NCBI RefSeq assembly: GCF_038003085.1
Contig: NZ_JBBOOM010000001.1
Coordinates: forward strand, 3,782,001 to 3,846,000
DNA length: 64,000 nucleotides
Direction of reading: 5' to 3'
Source of the DNA: Psychrobacillus sp. FSL K6-2836
GTDB lineage: Bacteria; Bacillota; Bacilli; Bacillales_A; Planococcaceae
How positions within the stretch are numbered: position 1 is the stretch's first letter; every line of letters begins with the position of its first letter. This document shows positions 52,503-61,474 of this stretch, one piece after another. The notes under the pieces were generated by a model, which saw nothing but the letters and a program-made list of their open reading frames with translations, was not told the DNA's origin and searched no databases. Made by a program: the position numbers and the translations under genes.

Positions 52503-52557
52503 CCGTCACCTACCATCCCCGTGCTACATACGTTAGTAGGAGAGTGGATAGGGGGCT

Positions 52558-52788
52558 ATGGCATTGTACGACAACAATCAGCATCGTTCGATTTTGACAA
52601 GTAGAGAACGTCAAATTTTTCAATTATTAGTAGAAGATAATTCTACAAAAGAAATTTCAGCTTTGTTATCAATAAGCGAGAAAACAGTTAGAAACCATAT
52701 TTCAAATACAATACAAAAACTAGGAGTTTCGGGTAGGTCTCAAGCGATTGTAGAATTATTACGATTAGGTGAACTATCGTTGAATTGA
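52558..52788 (+). CDS. gerE: Spore-coat transcription regulator GerE
   Basis: A 76-residue LuxR-type helix-turn-helix protein (LTSRERQIFQLLVEDNSTKE, then LLSISEKTVRNHISNTIQKL and GVSGRSQAIVELLRLGE) with no receiver domain, which is the GerE layout. In Bacillus it acts in the mother cell with SigK to control late coat genes. AGGGGG lies just upstream of the ATG. Its presence marks a spore former. Confidence 0.95.
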   Translation: MALYDNNQHRSILTSRERQIFQLLVEDNSTKEISALLSISEKTVRNHISNTIQKLGVSGRSQAIVELLRLGELSLN

Positions 52789-52866
52789 TATGAATCCTTG
52801 CCATTTTCCTCATAACACGTCACAATAATAGAAAGAAGGTTATTGTTTTGAGGAGTGAAGGAACAG

Positions 52867-53322
52867 ATGGCAGAGGATATTAATAAGGCAATATTAGATC
52901 AGGAGCAAGTTGCTTTTTTAGAAAAAGAGCTTCGACATATATCTGGAATCATTAAACAAAAGGGACGACAAATTTTAAGTGCCTACACTATTACGCCTCC
53001 ACAGTTTGTAGCACTTCAATGGCTACTCGAGCTTGGCGATATGACTATCGGAGATTTATCCAATAAAATGTATTTAGCTTTTAGTACAACTACGGACTTA
53101 ATTGATCGTATGGAAAAAAGTGACCTTGTGAAGCGTATAAGGGATGAACAAGACCGTCGTGTTGTTCGTATACATTTGTTAGAAGAGGGCGCACGAATTA
53201 TAGAAGAGGTTATAGATAAACGACAGCAGTATTTAGAGGATGTACTTCAACAATTCGATCATGATGAAGTTGCAAATTTATCCGTATTATTAGAAAAATT
53301 ACATCAAGAGATGAAGAACTGA
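52867..53322 (+). CDS. ysmB: MarR-family regulator (YsmB)
   Basis: A 151-residue winged-helix regulator: helices at LEKELRHISGIIKQKGRQIL, the recognition region MTIGDLSNKMYLAFSTTTDL and wing IRDEQDRRVVRIHLLEEG. The ligand is unknown. An upstream GTG at 52855 is in frame but abuts GAGGA; AAGGAA fits the ATG used here only with short spacing, so the start is uncertain by four codons. It lies ten bases before racE, as in B. subtilis. Confidence 0.88.
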   Translation: MAEDINKAILDQEQVAFLEKELRHISGIIKQKGRQILSAYTITPPQFVALQWLLELGDMTIGDLSNKMYLAFSTTTDLIDRMEKSDLVKRIRDEQDRRVVRIHLLEEGARIIEEVIDKRQQYLEDVLQQFDHDEVANLSVLLEKLHQEMKN

Positions 53323-53331
53323 GGAATTGAC

Positions 53332-54129
53332 GTGAAAGCCCCAATTGGTGTTATAGACTCTGGAGTTGGTGGGTTAACAGTTGCGAAAGAAATTATGCAA
53401 TTACTACCGAATGAAAAAATAATTTACATTGGTGATACAGCCAGATGCCCGTATGGACCTAGAACAAGCGAAGAGGTCCGAAAATTTACGTGGCAGTTGG
53501 CTAATGCTTTAGCAAAAATGAATATCAAAATGCTAGTAATTGCGTGCAATACTGCTACTGCAGTAGCACTCAATTCATTAAGTAATAAGATGCCATTTCC
53601 TGTGATAGGTGTAATTTTTCCAGGAGCTCGAGCGGCGATTAAAGCAACAAAAAGTAATGAAATAGTAGTGCTAGGTACAAGCGGTACTATAAAAAGTGGT
53701 GCGTATGAGAAAGCTATTGCTTCTTTAAATACGTCTAGTAAAGTGATTCCACTAGCATGCCCCACATTTGTACCACTTGTAGAAAGTAATGAATACGAAG
53801 GTGAATTTGCTCGAAATATGGTAATGGAAACATTAACACCACTGAAGAAAGAGCAATTTGATACCGTCATTTTAGGTTGTACTCATTATCCACTTTTACA
53901 AAAGCATATTGAAGAGGCTGTTGGGAACCATGTAAATGTACTTTCTTCTGCGGAAGAAACTGCTCATGATGTAAAAGAATATTTAAATTACCATGAACTT
54001 AATAATCCGATTAAACAAAAAGAATCACCAATATTTTATACGACTGGCTCTGTGCCTATATTCAAAACGATCGTAGAGAAATGGTTGGAAATACCGAGTG
54101 CAGACGTTCGAACAATTTCATTCAAATGA
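53332..54129 (+). CDS. racE: Glutamate racemase
   Basis: A 265-residue enzyme making D-glutamate for peptidoglycan. The two catalytic cysteines are Cys72 in VIACNTATA and Cys183 in ILGCTHYPLL, with the N-terminal IGVIDSGVGGLTVAKE. The start codon is GTG after GAGGAA. B. subtilis RacE occupies the same place beside ysmB. A terminator follows, so it probably ends the gerE-side transcript. Confidence 0.96.
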   Translation: MKAPIGVIDSGVGGLTVAKEIMQLLPNEKIIYIGDTARCPYGPRTSEEVRKFTWQLANALAKMNIKMLVIACNTATAVALNSLSNKMPFPVIGVIFPGARAAIKATKSNEIVVLGTSGTIKSGAYEKAIASLNTSSKVIPLACPTFVPLVESNEYEGEFARNMVMETLTPLKKEQFDTVILGCTHYPLLQKHIEEAVGNHVNVLSSAEETAHDVKEYLNYHELNNPIKQKESPIFYTTGSVPIFKTIVEKWLEIPSADVRTISFK

Positions 54130-54170
54130 CCCTGTTAGCTAGAGAATCCTCGAAAACGGGGTCTTCTTTT
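54128..54170 (+). terminator. Intrinsic terminator of racE
   Basis: GACCCTGTT pairs with AACGGGGTC (one G-U) across an 18-base loop, then TTCTTTT. It starts at the last base of the racE stop codon region. Confidence 0.7.
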
Positions 54171-54260
54171 GCTTGCAGGGTATTTACTGATAATTAGCTG
54201 CTAATGTACATAACTAGAGAAGTTGGCTTTTAAAATTAGAGAAAAAGGACGAGATATCAA

Positions 54261-54863
54261 TTGAAACAGATAATAATAGCAACTAAAAATAAAGGAAAAG
54301 CAAAAGACTTTGAAGCGTTGTTTAACCCCCTAGGATATGAAGTTAAAACGCTCCATGATGTGGCGGAAGAAATGGATATAGAAGAAACAGGTACAACCTT
54401 TGAAGAAAATGCATTATTAAAAGCTACTTCCTTAGCAAACCATTTACAAACGATGGTTATTGCAGATGACAGTGGTTTAGAGATTGACGCACTTGATGGG
54501 CGACCAGGTATCTATTCTGCACGTTATGCAGGCGAAGAGAAAAGTGATGAGGCAAATATCGAAAAAGTGCTAAAAGAGCTAGAAGGCATCAAAGAAACCG
54601 AAAAAACAGCACGATTTGTATGTGCTATTGCAGTTGCATCCCCAAACAAAGAGCCTTTCACTGTCAGAGGAACATGTGAGGGAGTCATTGGGACCGAAAG
54701 AAAAGGGACGAATGGATTTGGATATGACCCAATCTTTTATGTTCCTTCCGAACAAAAAATGATGGCAGAACTAACAGTGGAGCAAAAGGGAGCAATTTCT
54801 CATCGAGGCAATGCGATAAAAAAACTTTCATTGGGTCTGAAAGAAATAATTTCTGAAGGATAG
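54261..54863 (+). CDS. rdgB: XTP/dITP diphosphatase (Ham1/RdgB)
   Basis: A 200-residue house-cleaning enzyme that removes xanthosine and inosine triphosphates. Motifs are ATKNKGKAKDFEALF at the N-terminus, ADDSGLEIDALDGRPGIYSA, and GTNGFGYDPIFYVPSEQK with SHRGNAIKKL at the end. The start is TTG after AAGGACGAG. The ysnB gene starts within ten bases of its stop, so the two are an operon (ysnA-ysnB in B. subtilis). Confidence 0.95.
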   Translation: MKQIIIATKNKGKAKDFEALFNPLGYEVKTLHDVAEEMDIEETGTTFEENALLKATSLANHLQTMVIADDSGLEIDALDGRPGIYSARYAGEEKSDEANIEKVLKELEGIKETEKTARFVCAIAVASPNKEPFTVRGTCEGVIGTERKGTNGFGYDPIFYVPSEQKMMAELTVEQKGAISHRGNAIKKLSLGLKEIISEG

Positions 54864-54872
54864 GTGAGGGAA

Positions 54873-55370
54873 ATGAAGCTATTAATAATGAGTGATACAC
54901 ATAATACAACCAACACAATGGAACAGGTGTTGGAGCAACACCAACAGGAAGTGGATGCGATTATCCATTGTGGGGATAGTGAGTTAGATGCAAATTACTT
55001 TTATGATACTCCTATTCATGTTGTTCGTGGAAATTGTGATATAGATGATCGATTTCCTCTAGAGGAATTGTTTTCTGTCCAGGATGCCAAAGTACTTGTA
55101 GTTCATGGTCATAAATACAATGTTAAATCGACTCTAATGCCCCTTTTTTATCGAGCGCAGGAGGTACAAGCCTCAGTAGTTTGCTTTGGTCATTCGCATT
55201 TATTAGGGGCAGAAATGCAGGAGGGTATATTATTTATCAATCCTGGTAGTCTTCAGCAACCTCGTGGACGTAAAGAAAAAAGCTATGCAATAGCTGAAAA
55301 AAGCGGTGATTTTTGGTCAGTTCTGTTTTATTCAGATGAACATATACTGCTAGAAAAAGTAACTTTATAA
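54873..55370 (+). CDS. ysnB: MJ0936/YfcE-family metallophosphoesterase (YsnB)
   Basis: A 165-residue phosphodiesterase with all metal motifs: MSDTHNT, IHCGDSELD, VRGNCDID, VVHGHKYNV and CFGHSHLLGAEM, then INPGSLQQPRG. It probably cleaves phosphodiesters in the cytoplasm; the natural substrate is not known. A GTG three codons upstream is possible, but AGGTGAGG better fits the ATG chosen. It closes the conserved block. Confidence 0.9.
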   Translation: MKLLIMSDTHNTTNTMEQVLEQHQQEVDAIIHCGDSELDANYFYDTPIHVVRGNCDIDDRFPLEELFSVQDAKVLVVHGHKYNVKSTLMPLFYRAQEVQASVVCFGHSHLLGAEMQEGILFINPGSLQQPRGRKEKSYAIAEKSGDFWSVLFYSDEHILLEKVTL

Positions 55371-55386
55371 ATTATTTGAAGTAGTG

Positions 55387-55415
55387 TTGACTTATCTTTG
55401 TTATCATTATATAAT
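55387..55415 (+). promoter_or_regulatory. Sigma-A promoter of the tRNA-Arg pair
   Basis: TTGACT at 55387-55392, a 17-base spacer and a perfect TATAAT at 55410-55415, 40 bases before the first tRNA. Confidence 0.88.
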
Positions 55416-55455
55416 AAATCTTGTCTTTCCTATCAGTTTAGGTGGGGGAGTACTT

Positions 55456-55529
<74 letters not shown>

Positions 55530-55624
55530 TAATTATTTAAGGTTATGAATTTTTGGAAAAACCGTATATGAACGAATCCCTAATTCATCAAAAATAACCT
55601 TGTATCCCTTTAGGGGGAGCACTA

Positions 55625-55698
<74 letters not shown>

Positions 55699-55723
55699 TA
55701 CTTTATGCTTTGTATCGAAATTG

Positions 55724-55753
55724 CCTTCTAATCAATGATTAGGAGGTTTTTTT
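55724..55753 (+). terminator. Intrinsic terminator of the tRNA pair
   Basis: CCTTCTAATC pairs with GATTAGGAGG (one G-U) around a 3-base loop, followed by TTTTTTT. Confidence 0.9.
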
Positions 55754-55965
55754 GCATCTAATAAATTCGATGGCTTTAAAATTTCTCATTTAGTATGTAT
55801 AAGATGTGCGTGTAACGGATTATATGTATTCTAATACCAGAATCATTATCTTTTCATTTTTTGCTTCTTTGACTCTTCTAGTTTAGTGGTCTCTATACGC
55901 TATAAATTAGTTTATGGAAATGCTATGATTAAAAGAATAGTTATATTAAGAAAAGAGTTCTGACA

Positions 55966-57594
55966 ATGAATAAACTTAAAAATATTCCATTACAAACTAA
56001 AATATTAGGACTAATTAGTACGCTAATTTTTTTAATCATTATTCTACTTGCAAGCATATTTGCTTACCTTCAATCTGTTGATACAAGGAATCATGTGGAA
56101 CAATTAGCTTTGCAATCGGCAAAGTCTATTTCCCTCATGCCTGAGCTTAGGGATGCTATTGAAAAACAAGAATTAGAAACCCATTTTCGACCAATTGCTG
56201 AGCAGGTAAAGGATCAGGTGCAAGCGGCAAATATTATCATCGAAAATCGAGAGGGTATCATTTATTCACATGTAAATCCAAGTCTGGTCGGTCAGAAGAC
56301 TTTAGATGATACAGGTTATCTGGCGTTAATTTTTGGGGGTTCTAATAATTTTGAAGTAGAGCGGAAGCAAGGTTCAGTTTTAACTGGGAAGGTACCTATT
56401 ATTACGGATTATGGAGATTATACTCAGGTGATTGGAACAGTATCTGTCGAGTTTTTGGAAAGGGATATTTATCAGAGTATTTATCAACGCATTAAAATTA
56501 TTATCGTTGCTTCATTGGTTGTTTTACTGTTGGGAATCATCGGCGGTATTTTTCTAACAAAAAGTATTAGAAACGATACATTGGGACTGGAACCACATGA
56601 AATTGCTTCTTTGTATAGGGAAAGAAGTGCAATTCTTTTATCCGTTAAAGAAGGAATTATAGCTATTGATGAAAATGGATTATTAACTTTAATCAATCAT
56701 TCTGCAAAGTCTATGTTGAATCTAAACACGGAAGACTTTATAGGTCAGCATATTCAGCATGTCCTTCCAGATATAAAAATGGATGATGTGCTACAGACAG
56801 GAAAGACTGCTCATAATGTTGAGGTGTTGATCATTGAAAAAGTTTTCATCTTTAACTTAATACCAATTATTGAAAATGGGAATGTTGTAGGTGTCGTTTC
56901 TAGTTTCCGGGATAAAACTGAACTAAAAAAGCTTATGAATACAATAACGGAGGTTCGAGGTTATTCAGAAGGGCTTCGTGCGCAAACACATGAGTACGCC
57001 AATAAATTATATTTGTTATCAGGATTATTACAATTAGAACGGTATGAGGACGCATTAGAATTTATTCAAAAAGAGTCTATCAATCATCAGCATCAAAACC
57101 AAATATTATTTAATCAAATTCATGATGCAAATGTCCAAGCTATTTTGTTAGGGAAACTTGGAAAAGCGTCAGAGAAGAAGATTATCCTTGATATTGATGC
57201 TGAGAGTTATGTAGATCCCTTACCTAGCCATATTGAGGTAACAGATATCGTTACAATCATAGGGAATCTTATTGATAATGCATTTGATGCCGTTGCACAT
57301 CAGAACGAGAAAAAAGTGGCTTTTTCCATTACGGGGCTTGGAAACGATATAATTATTGAAGTAATAGACAACGGAAAAGGAATTTCAGAAGACTTGTTAG
57401 AGTCTTTGTTTACTTTAGGATACTCCTCTAAGGGTGAAAATAGGGGATATGGTCTATTCAATGTTAAACGCATTGTAGAATTATTAGGTGGAACAATTGA
57501 AGTGAGTAATGAACGAAATGGAGGGTCTATTTTTACAGTTTACCTTCCGAAAAATGGTTTTGGGATAGAGTCAGGAGTGGAAGAAAGTGATTAA
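55966..57594 (+). CDS. citS: Citrate/C4-dicarboxylate-type sensor histidine kinase (CitS)
   Basis: A 542-residue kinase of the CitA/DcuS family. It has membrane spans at about 12-33 and 175-198, between them a PAS-like sensor (CACHE/PDC, about 40-170), then a cytoplasmic PAS (about 220-315), a phosphoacceptor region with His in LRAQTHEYANKLYLLSGLLQ and a C-terminal HATPase with GYGLFNVKRIVELLGG. It should sense a carboxylate outside. Gene order citS-citT-TctC-like-CitM type is that of the B. subtilis citrate uptake system. Confidence 0.9.
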   Translation: MNKLKNIPLQTKILGLISTLIFLIIILLASIFAYLQSVDTRNHVEQLALQSAKSISLMPELRDAIEKQELETHFRPIAEQVKDQVQAANIIIENREGIIYSHVNPSLVGQKTLDDTGYLALIFGGSNNFEVERKQGSVLTGKVPIITDYGDYTQVIGTVSVEFLERDIYQSIYQRIKIIIVASLVVLLLGIIGGIFLTKSIRNDTLGLEPHEIASLYRERSAILLSVKEGIIAIDENGLLTLINHSAKSMLNLNTEDFIGQHIQHVLPDIKMDDVLQTGKTAHNVEVLIIEKVFIFNLIPIIENGNVVGVVSSFRDKTELKKLMNTITEVRGYSEGLRAQTHEYANKLYLLSGLLQLERYEDALEFIQKESINHQHQNQILFNQIHDANVQAILLGKLGKASEKKIILDIDAESYVDPLPSHIEVTDIVTIIGNLIDNAFDAVAHQNEKKVAFSITGLGNDIIIEVIDNGKGISEDLLESLFTLGYSSKGENRGYGLFNVKRIVELLGGTIEVSNERNGGSIFTVYLPKNGFGIESGVEESD

Positions 57595-58261
57595 GGTTGT
57601 AATTGCAGAGGACGATTTTCGAATTGCACAAGTTCAAGAGCAGTTTTTACAAAAGATAACGGGTGTACAACTGGTCGGGAAGGCGCTAAATGCGAAAGAA
57701 ACAATGGAACTTTTAAGTGAAAATGAAGTGGATCTACTTTTATTAGATATCTATTTGCCTGATGAACTTGGAACAGATTTATTATCGAAAATCAGAGAGA
57801 TGTATCCGACTATTGATATTATTATGGTGACTGCTGCAACGGAAAGAACCATGCTTGAAAAAGCTGTCAGATATGGTGTATCAAATTATTTATTGAAGCC
57901 GGTAACAATGAAGAAATTTGTTGAAACAATTGAAGGTTATAAAGGAAAGAAAGAATTACTTAGAAGTAGTGACGAAATGGATCAGACGATGATTGATCGA
58001 TTATTTGGAATCACTAATCCATCAACAATCATGCAAAAAGATCTCCCAACAGGCGTTGATCGCCATACTTTAGAGAAAATAAAAGGGGTAGTGGAAGAAC
58101 TTAGAGGCGTTTCCATTGATGAAATGAGTGAAAAGATGGGCGTATCTCGAACAACTGCAAGAAGGTATTTAGAGTATCTCGTTTCGATAGATGTCTGCAC
58201 AGCAAAGCATGAATATGGAATAGTAGGAAGACCTCAGAGGAAATATTACCTTATAGAATAA
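57587..58261 (+). CDS. citT: CitT/DctR-type response regulator
   Basis: A 224-residue regulator. The receiver has acidic residues in IAEDDFRIAQ and phosphoacceptor Asp54 in LLLLDIYLPDELG. The C-terminal domain (about 150-224) has a helix-turn-helix SIDEMSEKMGVSRTTARRYL and ends VGRPQRKYYLIE, as in the CitB/DcuR group. The start is GTG, with AGGAG within the overlapping kinase gene. It most likely activates the citrate transporter gene downstream. Confidence 0.92.
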   Translation: MIKVVIAEDDFRIAQVQEQFLQKITGVQLVGKALNAKETMELLSENEVDLLLLDIYLPDELGTDLLSKIREMYPTIDIIMVTAATERTMLEKAVRYGVSNYLLKPVTMKKFVETIEGYKGKKELLRSSDEMDQTMIDRLFGITNPSTIMQKDLPTGVDRHTLEKIKGVVEELRGVSIDEMSEKMGVSRTTARRYLEYLVSIDVCTAKHEYGIVGRPQRKYYLIE

Positions 58262-58315
58262 CAAAGGGCTCAAAATAGTTGAGGTGTTCTTAATTAAGTT
58301 AATGAGGGATGAACA

Positions 58316-59281
58316 ATGAGGATAAAATTAATGGTCGTTTTCACACTTTTTGTCACGCTCTTAACCGGGTGTTCACCAGAAGACAACCAGGAAGTGATTA
58401 CAGACGAAGTAAGGATTGTAGCTGGATCAATTGGTGGAGGATGGGACTTAACCGCACGAGCTATACAAGACGTTCTAATGAGCGAAAACTTAGTTGACGA
58501 GGATATTCATGTGCTCAATAAAATTGGAGCTGGTGGAGAGTTAGGGTGGAAATATACAAAACAGCAAAAAGATCATGTATTAGCTATCAATTCCAGCTTG
58601 CTTATTACTAATCATTTATTAGGTCAAAGTAAGATAACCTATAAAGATTTTACACCAATAGCCATTTTGGCTACAGAATGGGAGGTCGTAATCGTTTCAA
58701 AGGATTCAAGCATAAGCAGTGCAAAAAGCTTAATGGAAAATTTGAAAGAAACACCTTCTGAATATAAAATTGGCGTTTCTCCAAGATTAGGGAACGACGA
58801 TCAGCTCTCATTTGTATTAGCTGGCAAACAAGCTGGATTGCAACCCGAAGAACTGGACTTTTTTATATACGAAAATAGTGCTCAAGTAGTGGATGCATTA
58901 TTAAAAAAGCAAATAGATGTTGCCACAATGACTTTAGCAGAGGCAAAAAAGTATTATGATTTAAACCAAGTGAAAATGCTTGTTATCTCATCTGATGAAA
59001 GATTAACAGAACTTCCTGAAATCCCTACATGGTCAGAAGAAGGGATAGACTTAGTTTTTGAACATTGGCGCGGTATTATGGGACCGCCTAATATGACGAA
59101 GGAAGAAATTCGTTTTTGGGATAGGACGATTGAAAAAATGGTGCGGACAGAGGAATGGCAACAAATGCTACAGAAATATATGTGGAAAGACTTTTATAAG
59201 GATAGCAGTGAAACTTCTAAATTCCTAGAAGAGCAGGACAAGATGTATGAGGATTTAATGAAGGTTTATGGAGAATACTAA
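58316..59281 (+). CDS. TctC-family tricarboxylate-binding lipoprotein (YflP type)
   Basis: A 321-residue extracytoplasmic binding protein of the TctC/Bug family. It has a lipobox LLTGC (Cys19), then IVAGSIGGGWDLTARAIQDV and NKIGAGGELGWKY, and later the typical HWRGIMGPPNMTKEEI. TctC proteins normally feed TctAB permeases, but none is adjacent. In B. subtilis the same type of gene (yflP) follows citST, perhaps as an auxiliary ligand sensor. It lies 54 bases after citT. Confidence 0.88.
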   Translation: MRIKLMVVFTLFVTLLTGCSPEDNQEVITDEVRIVAGSIGGGWDLTARAIQDVLMSENLVDEDIHVLNKIGAGGELGWKYTKQQKDHVLAINSSLLITNHLLGQSKITYKDFTPIAILATEWEVVIVSKDSSISSAKSLMENLKETPSEYKIGVSPRLGNDDQLSFVLAGKQAGLQPEELDFFIYENSAQVVDALLKKQIDVATMTLAEAKKYYDLNQVKMLVISSDERLTELPEIPTWSEEGIDLVFEHWRGIMGPPNMTKEEIRFWDRTIEKMVRTEEWQQMLQKYMWKDFYKDSSETSKFLEEQDKMYEDLMKVYGEY

Positions 59282-59355
59282 TATTGCTCTGAATAATATA
59301 AACAAAATAGTTTAAATGGATTTAATGAAATAATATTTCGTATTATTTACTTCTT

Positions 59356-59574
59356 ATGATAATAGCCGTACGATATTGGCAAAAGTATTATGATATAGAA
59401 ATTAACTTATTACGAGGTTGCCTTAGGGATATATGTGTTAATACCTCCGCCGTTTCATTCAAGTTGGTTGATTGTTTTGTTCTTGTGCCGATTATCCAGG
59501 CAGATGTATCAATGGTTGCTGCTTATCAGTTATTTCGCGTTTTTTTCATCTTGTTCATCGTGCCATTTTTTTGA
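59356..59574 (+). pseudogene. Decayed membrane-protein fragment, possibly AbrB-type
   Basis: A 72-codon frame whose last part, ADVSMVAAYQLFRVFFILFI then VPFF, looks like the end of an AbrB-family (PF05145) membrane protein, where GADVxFVxxxHxxRI is usual. The next bases continue with similar but broken coding in other frames. There is no ribosome binding site. The family guess is weak; what is clear is a hydrophobic remnant between the TctC-like gene and citM. Confidence 0.35.
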
Positions 59575-59701
59575 GGTATCTATTTGGTAGTCAGGATGTT
59601 CTTGAAGGACCGGTAAAGGCATTGTAATCATTTGTGATATATAAGAGAGCTGTCACTAGTTAAAACTATTTGCTTATTCGTCATATAGAAGTCAGTCAAA
59701 G

Positions 59702-59729
59702 AATGCTTAGATTTTCTAAGTGTTTTTTT
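59702..59729 (+). terminator. Intrinsic terminator upstream of citM
   Basis: AATGCTTAGA pairs with TCTAAGTGTT (G-U pairs included) around TTT, then further T. It separates the citST transcript from citM. Confidence 0.8.
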
Positions 59730-59803
59730 ATGTTGATTTTAGAATTATCAGACTATGGATTAAATGAACGAAATAGCTAAAAAGGTTTTAAATAACTATA
59801 TTT

Positions 59804-59817
59804 TGTAAACGTTTACA
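59804..59817. promoter_or_regulatory. Catabolite-response element (CcpA site) before citM
   Basis: TGTAAACGTTTACA is a perfect 14-base palindrome that fits the cre consensus WTGNAARCGNWWWCA at every position. It lies about 105 bases upstream of the transporter start. CcpA repression of citrate uptake by glucose is known in B. subtilis, so the same control is likely here. Confidence 0.9.
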
Positions 59818-59920
59818 TGAGCGAACTACTAATCTATATTTAGACAATATCTAAATTGTTAAATTATTTGTCATATTTGATAAATGACAATTGGGGAATG
59901 CGATATAGGGGAGGAATAGT

Positions 59921-61228
59921 ATGTTAGCGCTTTTAGGTTTTTCAATGATCGCTGTATTTATGTACTTAATCATAACAAAACGAATGTCCGCGATGGTCGC
60001 GTTGGTTTCAATACCAATTTTGTTCGCATTACTAGGAGGATTTGGACCAGGCATCGGTGAAATGATGCTAGATGGTATCAAACAAGTTGCACCGACTGGT
60101 GTAATGTTAATGTTCGCTATACTTTATTTTGGTGTAATGATTGATGCTGGCCTATTTGATCCGCTTGTTTCAAAAATTTTAGTCATTGTTAAGGGAGACC
60201 CATTAAAAATTGTTTTAGGTACAGCTATCCTTTCCATGCTTGTAGCACTTGATGGTGATGGAACAACAACTTATATGATTACAGTATCAGCAATGCTTCC
60301 GCTTTATAAGCGCATTGGAATGAATCCACTCATATTAACATGCGTTGCGATGCTGTCATTTGGTGTTATGAACATGACACCGTGGGGGGGACCGACAGCA
60401 AGAGCGGTAGCTGCACTGCAGCTAGATGTAGCGGATGTGTTTACTCCTCTAATCCCTGTTATGGCCGTTGGAATTTTATGGTGTTTATTTACGGCGTATA
60501 TTCTTGGGAAAAAAGAGCGTAAAAGATTGGGAGTTGCAGAGATTCAATATTCAAAGGACGAGATGCTTGCTTTAGGTGAGCTAGCAGTAACTTCAGCATT
60601 GGAAGACTATAAGCGACCGAAATTGTTATGGGTCAATTTCATTTTAACGATTGTACTGATTGTTTGTTTAGTTACCTCTGTATTACCGTTAGCAACTTTG
60701 TTCATGATTGCTTTTGTCGTAGCTCTTATGATTAACTATCCAAATCTAGATGACCAGAAAGAAAGGATATCTAATCATGCAGGAAATGTACTCGCAGTTG
60801 TTGGTTTAGTTTTTGCTTCTGGTATTTTTACGGGAATTTTATCTGGAACAGAAATGGTTGATGCGATGGCCAATAGCTTAGTTTCAGTAATTCCAGATTC
60901 TTTAGGCTCGAATTTCGCCGTCATTACAGCTGTAACAAGTATACCGTTTACTTATTTTATGGCAAATGATCCATACTATTTTGGGGTGCTACCAATATTG
61001 GCTGAAACTGCCGCAGCTTATGGTGTGGATCCAGTAGAGATTGCGCGTGCGTCATTACTAGGTCAACCAGTTCATGCGATGAGCCCATTAATGGCTTCTG
61101 CCTATTTACTTGTTGGTATGGCTGGTGTGGAATTTGGTGACCATCAAAAGTTTATTATTAAATGGGCTTTAGGGTCATGTTTTGTCATGATTATAGCGGC
61201 AATTGTCTTCGGAGTAATTTCTTTCTAA
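59921..61228 (+). CDS. citM: Citrate:metal symporter, CitMHS family
   Basis: A 435-residue protein with about 11-12 membrane segments and CitMHS features: LFALLGGFGPGIGEMMLDGI, ILSMLVALDGDGTTTYMITV and NMTPWGGPTARAVAALQLD. It takes up citrate complexed with Mg or Ca. Context (citST upstream, cre site in the promoter region) agrees. GGGGAGG precedes the ATG. A bidirectional hairpin follows. Confidence 0.93.
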   Translation: MLALLGFSMIAVFMYLIITKRMSAMVALVSIPILFALLGGFGPGIGEMMLDGIKQVAPTGVMLMFAILYFGVMIDAGLFDPLVSKILVIVKGDPLKIVLGTAILSMLVALDGDGTTTYMITVSAMLPLYKRIGMNPLILTCVAMLSFGVMNMTPWGGPTARAVAALQLDVADVFTPLIPVMAVGILWCLFTAYILGKKERKRLGVAEIQYSKDEMLALGELAVTSALEDYKRPKLLWVNFILTIVLIVCLVTSVLPLATLFMIAFVVALMINYPNLDDQKERISNHAGNVLAVVGLVFASGIFTGILSGTEMVDAMANSLVSVIPDSLGSNFAVITAVTSIPFTYFMANDPYYFGVLPILAETAAAYGVDPVEIARASLLGQPVHAMSPLMASAYLLVGMAGVEFGDHQKFIIKWALGSCFVMIIAAIVFGVISF

Positions 61229-61267
61229 TTTTGACCAGATCAAATCAAGTTGCTAATTTAGAAATAA

Positions 61268-61310
61268 ACACAAAAAATCACCTTTCTAGCTGAAGGTGGT
61301 TTTTTGTGTT
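61268..61310. terminator. Intrinsic terminator of citM
   Basis: ACACAAAAAATCACCTT pairs with AAGGTGGTTTTTTGTGT (one G-U) around a short loop; the T-run lies within the stem, so it can work in both directions. Confidence 0.85.
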
Positions 61311-61474
61311 GTTTATGCGTTTATGTACTGACAGAGTCTAGTCTTGAGGATAGTTCTACATTTTTTCTGTACCTCATATACTCTTCTAAAAAGACGGAAT
61401 ATTTTAAAATATCTAAATATATCATTCAATATATAGTAATTTTATTTTATAATAAATATATAGGAAAGGAGTAG

